A stretch of DNA of 12,797 bases from positions 1 through 12,797 of the forward strand of contig CAZDOQ010000039.1 of NCBI GenBank assembly GCA_964507035.1. The letters run 5' to 3'. The notes beneath the pieces were generated by a model that was not told where the DNA came from, did no database searches, and saw only the letters and a program-made list of their open reading frames with translations. The position numbers and the translations under genes were made by a program. This DNA comes from Pseudolachnospira sp964507035. Lineage in GTDB: Bacteria; Bacillota; Clostridia; Lachnospirales; Lachnospiraceae. Of this stretch, positions 7,620 to 12,797 are shown in pieces; the stretch's first letter is position 1; every line of letters begins with the position of its first letter.

Positions 7620-8581
7620 ACTATGATTCCTCTTTTCCTGCATTCTTCTAAAATCACGGCCAAAAACTCCGCCGTGTCTGGGTATTCCTCCCGGTTCAGC
7701 CAGATTACATCCGGCTCCCGCTTGAACCAGGTGATCTGGCGCTTGGCGTAGTGGCGGGTCTCCCGCTTAATCTTTTCCACTGCCGACTCCAGGGACAATT
7801 CCCCGTCTAAATACTCCAACAACTCCTGATAGCCCAGCCCCTGCATGGAGACCATCTGACGGGTGCAGCCCATCTGCCGCAGGCGTCTGACCTCGTCCAG
7901 AAGGCCTGCCTCCATCATCTGATCCACCCGCAAATCAATCCGCCGATACAGTTCCGGCCGATTCCGGTTCAATACAAAATAGGCATAGTTGTAGGGAGAT
8001 TTCCGCTGCCGTTCCCGCTCATTGTGAACAGAGATGGGCTCCCCGGTGTCGTGAAAATATTCCAGGGCCCGGATCACCCGCTTCACATTGTGGGGATGGA
8101 TCTGTCCGGCGGCCTCCGGATCTACCTGGGCCAGCCGGGCATGGAGCGACTCCGGCCCCGCTTCCGCCGCCTCTTTCTCCAGCGCCTCCCGGCAAGCCGG
8201 ATTGCCGCCGGTCTCCGTAAAGTCAATATCCCGGAGCAGCGCTTGAATGTAAAAGCCGGTGCCGCCGGCGACAATAGGCAGATGGCCCCGGGCCCAGATC
8301 TCCTTCATGGCCGCCTTGGCCTCCCGCTGAAACTCCACCACATGGAATTCCTCCCAGGGATCCCGGCAGTCAATGAGATGATGGGGGATTCCCTGCCGTT
8401 CCTCCGGCAGAATTTTGGCGGAGCCGATGTCCATGTGCCGGTACACCTGCATGGAGTCCGCGCTGACGATCTCCCCCTCCACGGCCCGGGCCAGCTGGAG
8501 AGACAGGTCCGTCTTTCCCACCGCTGTGGGACCGGTGAGGATCATTAGCGGCTTTTTTTCATTTTCGATCAAAGGCTTCAT
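7616..8581 (-). CDS. miaA: MiaA, tRNA dimethylallyltransferase
   Basis: MiaA transfers a dimethylallyl group from DMAPP to N6 of A37 in tRNAs that read codons beginning with U, the first step towards ms2i6A. The 321 residues match the family. The P-loop GPTAVGKT lies at 17-24, the catalytic-site DSMQVYR at 42-48 (D42), GGTGFY at 106-111, the tRNA-contacting IHPHNVKRVIRALE at 161-174, GLGYQEL at 248-254 and the C-terminal RHYAKRQITWFKR at 276-288. The ATG at 8581 overlaps the mutL stop by 4 nt (ATGA) with a weak GGTGG upstream, so translation is probably coupled. A later Met at residue 13 would leave only four residues before the P-loop and is less likely. The order mutS-mutL-miaA is common in Firmicutes, where hfq often follows; it does not here. 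Confidence 0.98.
   Translation of the reverse strand: MKPLIENEKKPLMILTGPTAVGKTDLSLQLARAVEGEIVSADSMQVYRHMDIGSAKILPEERQGIPHHLIDCRDPWEEFHVVEFQREAKAAMKEIWARGHLPIVAGGTGFYIQALLRDIDFTETGGNPACREALEKEAAEAGPESLHARLAQVDPEAAGQIHPHNVKRVIRALEYFHDTGEPISVHNERERQRKSPYNYAYFVLNRNRPELYRRIDLRVDQMMEAGLLDEVRRLRQMGCTRQMVSMQGLGYQELLEYLDGELSLESAVEKIKRETRHYAKRQITWFKREPDVIWLNREEYPDTAEFLAVILEECRKRGIIV
7628..7633 (-). promoter_or_regulatory. Ribosome binding site supporting the GTG start at 7619
   Basis: AGAGGA on the minus strand, inside the last codons of miaA, lies 8 nt before GTG 7619-7617, which overlaps the miaA TGA. The competing ATG at 7643 lies upstream of this site and has no purine-rich site at a useful distance. 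Confidence 0.55.
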
Positions 8582-10491
8582 GACACCACCCGCTTGAATT
8601 TTTTCTCAATCTCATATTTGCTCATGGAGATAATGGTGGGGCGTCCGTGAGGACAGGTATAGGGGTGCTCCAGCCGCATCAGTTCCTGGATCAGCGCCTC
8701 CGCCTCCTGGAGGGACAGCCGGTTGTTTCCCTTCACCGCCGCCTTGCAGGACATCAGCGCCACCTTCTCTTCCACCAAATTCAGCCGCCGGTGGCCGGTC
8801 TCATCCGCCAGGCTGTCCAACAACTCCAACAGCAGATCCTCCCGGGCCAGGCCAAACAGGTTCCCCGGCACCCCGTACACCGCGTATTCCTTGCCCCCAA
8901 AGGGCTCAATTTCAAAACCGATTTTGGCGAAAGCCTCCTGGTACTCGGCCAGCACCTGTTCCTCCCGGGCGTTTAGAGTCAGCACCAAGGGCGGATTCAT
9001 CTGCTGGCTGGTGTACTCCTTTTGGGCCAGGCTCTTCATGGTCCGCTCATAGAGCACCTTTTCATGGGCCGCATGCTGGTCGAGCATCCAAAACTCATCC
9101 CGGACCTGGACCAGCCAGTAGGTGTCAAAGATCTGGCCGATAAGCCGGTACTCATCCCGTACCCTGGGATCCAGAAGCTTTTCCTCAAAAAGCTCCAGTT
9201 GTTTTGGGGCCTCTGCCTGGGGCGGCGGCTGTTTGGGAGCCTCCGCCTGGGATACCCGGGCTCCCTCCGCCGCCTCCTGCCGCAGGGTCCTCTGGATCAC
9301 CTCAATGGTGGAGGGCTCATAGTCCGGACGGCGGGAGGCGTACCAGGCAGAGGCCTCCCGGATCTGACTTGCCTGCCGCTGCCGCTCAAAGGGCTCCGGA
9401 CCGTGCTCCCTGCGGGAAGCGCCGCCTGCCGCCGGGGACGCTTCCTCTTTCTGTTCCGTCTCTTTTTCCTCTGTCAGGCTGACTTTAGGAATCAGTTCCT
9501 TCCCCTCCAGAGCGCCCCGGACTGCGGCGTAGAGAGTCTCATACACCGTCTCCTCGTTCCGGAACCGCAGTTCCATCTTGGTGGGGTGGACGTTCACATC
9601 CAGCCAGGAAGATTCTATGGTCAGATGCAGTACCACAAAAGGGTATTTGTGCTGCATCACAAAGCCGGCGTAGGCGTTCTCTATAGCCTTGGTGATCAGG
9701 GCGCTTTTGATATACCGGCCGTTGATAAAATAGTTCTCATAGGACCGGTTGCCCCGGGAGATCAGCGGCTTTCCCAAAAATCCCCGGATCTTGACGCAGC
9801 CGTCCTCCGACTGGGTCTGGACCGGGATTAACTCCCCGGCGGTCTCCCGGCCATAGACCGTATAGATGATATCCCGGAGCTGATGGTTTCCGGCGGTGTG
9901 AAGCCGGTTCTGGCCGTTCATCAAAAACCGGAAGGAAATGTCCGGCCGGGACAGGGCCAGTCGCTCCACCAGGCTGCTGATATAGCCCCCCTCTGTCTGG
10001 GGGGATTTGAGAAACTTCCGCCGTGCCGGGGTGTTGTAGAACAGGTCCCGGACCACCAGTGTGGTGCCCTCCGGGGCTCCCACCTCCTCCAGGGCCTTCT
10101 CCTCTCCCCCTTCCAGCACATACCGGCTGCCGGTGACCGAATCCTCCGTCTTGGTGATCAGTTCCACCCGGGCCACTGAGGCAATGCTGGAGAGAGCCTC
10201 TCCCCGAAACCCCAGGGATGAGACGGTGAGCAGATCCTCCGCCCGGGTGATCTTGCTGGTGGAATGGCGCAGAAAAGCCAGAGGAATCTCCTCCTTGGGG
10301 ATGCCGCTGCCGTTGTCTGTGATCCGGATAAAGGAAATACCTCCGTCCTTGATCTCCACGGTCACCGCCGTGGCCCCCGCGTCCATGGCGTTTTCCAACA
10401 GTTCCTTGACCACGGAGGAGGGGCGCTCAATCACCTCCCCCGCCGCAATCTGGTTGATGGTATTGGAATCCAACAGGGCAATATGAGCCAT
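8578..10491 (-). CDS. mutL: MutL, DNA mismatch repair endonuclease/ATPase
   Basis: MutL is recruited by MutS and nicks the new strand. Counting 637 residues from the ATG at 10491, the GHKL ATPase domain carries ELLENAMDAG (30-39, catalytic E33), DNGSGI (59-64), GFRGEAL (94-100) and the transducer NVHPTKMELRF (300-310). A charged, low-complexity linker spans about 335-435. The C-terminal domain has the metal/endonuclease motif DQHAAHEKVLYE (471-482), SCK (C582) and CPHGRP (C613, H615), so it belongs to the MutH-independent class. The linker ends in QLELF (431-435), a beta-clamp-type peptide, within a duplicated QAEAPKQ. Two adjacent ATGs exist. The one at 10491 lies 6 nt from the AAGAAGG site and gives the canonical MAxI N-terminus; the one at 10494 is only 3 nt away and would add one Met. 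Confidence 0.97.
   Translation of the reverse strand: MAHIALLDSNTINQIAAGEVIERPSSVVKELLENAMDAGATAVTVEIKDGGISFIRITDNGSGIPKEEIPLAFLRHSTSKITRAEDLLTVSSLGFRGEALSSIASVARVELITKTEDSVTGSRYVLEGGEEKALEEVGAPEGTTLVVRDLFYNTPARRKFLKSPQTEGGYISSLVERLALSRPDISFRFLMNGQNRLHTAGNHQLRDIIYTVYGRETAGELIPVQTQSEDGCVKIRGFLGKPLISRGNRSYENYFINGRYIKSALITKAIENAYAGFVMQHKYPFVVLHLTIESSWLDVNVHPTKMELRFRNEETVYETLYAAVRGALEGKELIPKVSLTEEKETEQKEEASPAAGGASRREHGPEPFERQRQASQIREASAWYASRRPDYEPSTIEVIQRTLRQEAAEGARVSQAEAPKQPPPQAEAPKQLELFEEKLLDPRVRDEYRLIGQIFDTYWLVQVRDEFWMLDQHAAHEKVLYERTMKSLAQKEYTSQQMNPPLVLTLNAREEQVLAEYQEAFAKIGFEIEPFGGKEYAVYGVPGNLFGLAREDLLLELLDSLADETGHRRLNLVEEKVALMSCKAAVKGNNRLSLQEAEALIQELMRLEHPYTCPHGRPTIISMSKYEIEKKFKRVVS
9200..9250 (-). 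repeat. Short tandem duplication in the MutL linker (30-bp period)
   Basis: Two 21-bp copies, at 9200-9220 and 9230-9250, match at 18 of 21 positions and encode QAEAPKQ twice (MutL residues 415-421 and 425-431), separated by PPP. The second copy leads straight into QLELF. An in-frame 30-bp period in a disordered linker points to a small slippage or duplication event. Confidence 0.7.
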
Positions 10492-10497
10492 CATCTA

Positions 10498-10504
10498 CCT
10501 TCTT
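10498..10504 (-). promoter_or_regulatory. Ribosome binding site of mutL
   Basis: AAGAAGG on the minus strand sits in the 21-nt gap after the mutS stop, 6 nt from the ATG at 10491 and 3 nt from the ATG at 10494. The spacing favours the inner ATG. Confidence 0.6.
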
Positions 10505-10512
10505 TCTGTGAG

Positions 10513-12797
10513 TCAGGAATGCCACCGGTTTTTCAGCTTGGTCTGGAGCCGGTACAGGGTGTTTAGGGCATCCCGGGGCGTTAAGGCGTCCAGATCCAAA
10601 TTTTCTAGTTCCTCCAGAATGTCGTCTTCCTTCACCGTATCAAAGAGAGTCATCTGGTGCATGTCCACCTCATCCGGCTTGGGAACCGGCTTGGCGGCAA
10701 TCTCCCGCATCTGCACGGTGATATCCGCCTGGACCAGATCCTGGACCAGATCTTTGGCCCGGTTGATCACCGGATCCGGCACCCCAGCCAGCTTGGCCAC
10801 CTGAATGCCGTAGCTCTTGTCCGCCCCACCCTTTACGATCTTTCGCAGGAACACAATGGCGTCCCCCTGCTCCTTCACCGCAATGCAGTAGTTGCTGACG
10901 CCGGATAGGCTCCCCTCCAGTTCCGTCAGTTCGTGGTAGTGGGTGGCAAAAAGGGTCTTGGCCCCCAGGATCTTGGGATTGCTGATATACTCCACCACCG
11001 CCCAGGCAATGGCCAGACCGTCAAAGGTGCTGGTGCCACGGCCGATCTCATCCAAGATCAGCAAGCTGTTTTTGGTGGCATTCCGGAGAATGTTGGCCAC
11101 CTCGGTCATCTCCACCATAAAGGTGCTCTGACCGGAGGCCAGATCATCCGAGGCTCCCACCCGGGTGAAGATCCGGTCGCAGATGCCGATGTTGGCGGAA
11201 TCCGCCGGCACAAAGGAACCCGTCTGGGCCATGAGCACAATCAGGGCCGCCTGGCGCATATAGGTGGATTTTCCGGCCATGTTGGGTCCGGTGATGATGG
11301 AAATCCGGTTGCTGTGATTGTCCAGATACACGTCGTTGGCAATAAACAGGTCGTCCCGGAGCATCTGTTCCACCACCGGATGGCGGCCGTTTTTGATGTC
11401 GATGATCCCCTTCTCGTTGATGGCCGGGCGCACATAGTTATTTTTGTAGGCCACGGCGGCCAAGGAGGCCAGCACATCGATCTCCGCCACCGCCTTGGCG
11501 GTATTCTGGATCCGCACCACCTGGGCGCCGATTTTGTCTCGGACCTCGCAGAACAGGTCGTATTCCAGAGCGAACAGCTTATCCTCCGCCCCCAAAATCA
11601 CGTCCTCCAACTCCTTCAACTTGGGCGTGGTGTACCGCTCCGCGTTGGTCAGGGTCTGCTTGCGGATGTAGTCCTCCGGCACCAGATTTTTAAAGGAGTT
11701 GGTCACTTCCAGGTAGTAGCCGAAGACCTTGTTGAACTTGATTCGCAGGTTCTTGATGCCGGTGCGCTCCCGTTCCTCCTTCTCCAGCTGGGCCAGCCAG
11801 TTTTTGCCGTCGGTCTTGGCCTGGCGCAGCCGGTCTGCCTCCGGGGAATATCCGTCCCGGATCATGCCGCCCTCCCGGATGGTCACCGGCGGATCCTCCA
11901 CAATGGCCGCCTGCAGCAACTCCGCCAGATCCTCCAGAGCGTCCATCTGCCCCGCCAGTTCCTGGAGCAGCGGCGTCTTCACTTCCCGCAGGAGGGTTTT
12001 GATATGGGGCAGCATCTGCAGAGAATTCTTGAAGGACACCAGGTCCCGGGGATTGGCGGACCGGTAGGAGATCCGGCCAATGAGCCGCTCCAGATCATAG
12101 ATAGGGTTTAAATACTCCCGCAGTTCCTCCCGGAGAATCATATCCCCGAACAGTTCCTCTATGGCGTCCTGGCGGCGGAGGATCCCCTTCGGGTCAATGA
12201 GGGGCTGCTCCAGCCAGCTGCGCAAAAGCCGGGCCCCCATGGCCGTCTTGGTCTTATCCAGCACCCCCAGCAAGGAGCCTCTTTTTTGCTTCTCCCGGAG
12301 GGTCTCCACCAGTTCCAGGTTCCGGCGGGTGGATGTGTCCAGCATCATATACCGGCCCGGCTGATAGGGCTGGATCCGGGTGATATGGCTGAGGCTGTTC
12401 TTCTGGGTGTCCAGCAGATACCGGAGCATGGCGCCGGCGGCCACAATCCCGGCGCCGTAATCCCCGATCCCAAGCCCCGCCAGGTCGTTGACCTGGAAAT
12501 GTTCTTTCAAGGTCTTGCGGCACAGTTCATCGCTGAAATGGGGATTGTCCAGGGGGGACATGGTGATCCGCAGCCGCCCTTTTAAATCCTCTATATCCAC
12601 GCCGCTCATGAAAAAGGCCTCGTTGCATAGGATTTCCGCCGGCATAAATTTGTTGATCTCATCCAACATCATCCGCACCGAGTCCACCTCAGTCACAAAA
12701 AAATCGCCGGTACTCACGTCGGAGGTGGCGACGCCGAACAGCTTGTCCAGATAGACGATGCACATGAGGTAGTGGTTCTGGGATTCATCCAGAGCCT
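10513..12797 (-). CDS. mutS: MutS, DNA mismatch recognition ATPase (5' end outside the window)
   Basis: MutS binds mismatches and small loops and signals through ATP to MutL. The frame is open to the window edge: the codons above the Met at 12765 read ALDESQNHYL, so that Met is internal and roughly the first 120 residues, with the mismatch-contacting Phe-x-Glu motif, lie outside. The visible part starts in the connector domain (GVATSDVSTGDF, 12703-12735) and continues through the lever/clamp domains, including NKVFGYYLEV (about 11706-11735). The ATPase has GPNMAGKST (Walker A, 11263-11289), GASDDLASGQSTFMVEM (11116-11151), LLILDEIGRGTSTFDG (Walker B, 11017-11064) and FATHYHELTE (10921-10950). 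A C-terminal QMTLF (10642-10656) matches the beta-clamp-binding motif known from MutS. The stop is 21 nt before mutL. It is the MutS1 mismatch-repair type, not MutS2, because clamp and C-terminal motifs are complete and no Smr domain is present. Confidence 0.98.
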   Translation of the reverse strand, partial: ALDESQNHYLMCIVYLDKLFGVATSDVSTGDFFVTEVDSVRMMLDEINKFMPAEILCNEAFFMSGVDIEDLKGRLRITMSPLDNPHFSDELCRKTLKEHFQVNDLAGLGIGDYGAGIVAAGAMLRYLLDTQKNSLSHITRIQPYQPGRYMMLDTSTRRNLELVETLREKQKRGSLLGVLDKTKTAMGARLLRSWLEQPLIDPKGILRRQDAIEELFGDMILREELREYLNPIYDLERLIGRISYRSANPRDLVSFKNSLQMLPHIKTLLREVKTPLLQELAGQMDALEDLAELLQAAIVEDPPVTIREGGMIRDGYSPEADRLRQAKTDGKNWLAQLEKEERERTGIKNLRIKFNKVFGYYLEVTNSFKNLVPEDYIRKQTLTNAERYTTPKLKELEDVILGAEDKLFALEYDLFCEVRDKIGAQVVRIQNTAKAVAEIDVLASLAAVAYKNNYVRPAINEKGIIDIKNGRHPVVEQMLRDDLFIANDVYLDNHSNRISIITGPNMAGKSTYMRQAALIVLMAQTGSFVPADSANIGICDRIFTRVGASDDLASGQSTFMVEMTEVANILRNATKNSLLILDEIGRGTSTFDGLAIAWAVVEYISNPKILGAKTLFATHYHELTELEGSLSGVSNYCIAVKEQGDAIVFLRKIVKGGADKSYGIQVAKLAGVPDPVINRAKDLVQDLVQADITVQMREIAAKPVPKPDEVDMHQMTLFDTVKEDDILEELENLDLDALTPRDALNTLYRLQTKLKNRWHS

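Noticed and set aside
7616..7643. A remnant of hfq after miaA, where many Firmicutes carry it
   Set aside because: The PLP-enzyme frame begins within the end of miaA, leaving no room for an hfq gene, and no Hfq-like translation is visible.
9022..9831. 269-codon plus-strand frame opposite mutL (and a similar one at 5626-6429 opposite radC)
   Set aside because: Antisense shadows of conserved genes; no family features in the translation.
10933..12111. 392-codon open frame on the plus strand opposite mutS
   Set aside because: Fully antisense to an intact, strongly conserved MutS. Its translation is low-complexity (rich in His, Gly, Gln, Leu), as expected when GC-rich third positions remove stops from the opposite strand.

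Overview
The window is one dense, single-direction block of housekeeping genes, all on the minus strand, so transcription runs from high to low coordinates. In that order it carries mutS (5' end outside the window), mutL, miaA, a PLP-dependent methionine gamma-lyase-family gene, radC, mreC, mreD, a large class B penicillin-binding protein (PBP2/MrdA type) and rodA. The first codon of a further gene sits at the extreme left edge behind its own promoter. I see no tRNA, rRNA, CRISPR array, insertion sequence, phage gene or integration scar.

Organism: a Gram-positive anaerobe of class Clostridia is the best fit. MutL has the endonuclease motif of bacteria without MutH, mutSL-miaA are contiguous, a YnbB-like gene follows miaA, and radC adjoins mre genes, all as in Firmicutes. 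The DNA is visibly GC-rich for that group, which explains the many long antisense open frames. The very long PBP2 with a central insertion resembles proteins I recall from Lachnospiraceae, so I lean to a GC-rich member of that family. The family assignment is inference.

Layout: 10513-12797 mutS and 8578-10491 mutL form the mismatch-repair pair. MiaA (7616-8581) overlaps mutL by 4 nt and is followed through a probable GTGA overlap by the PLP enzyme (6330-7619). RadC (5569-6276) overlaps mreC (4715-5572) by 4 nt, mreC overlaps mreD (4194-4718) by 4 nt, and PBP2 (1283 to about 4177) and rodA (78-1229) complete a lateral-wall elongation cassette. The only gaps of note are 53 nt before radC, 53 nt before rodA and 72 nt after rodA. 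None contains a convincing terminator. A good sigma-A-type promoter lies in the gap after rodA and drives the next gene.

How the genes work together: MutS recognises mismatches and MutL nicks the new strand; both carry a beta-clamp-like peptide. MiaA modifies A37 of tRNAs reading UNN codons. RodA polymerises lipid II into glycan, PBP2 crosslinks it, and MreC/MreD scaffold and activate that pair. The usual partner mreB is absent from its expected place between radC and mreC. I did not find a previously undescribed system. The most useful oddities are the missing mreB, the roughly 250-residue insertion in PBP2, and a clamp-type motif in the MutL linker.
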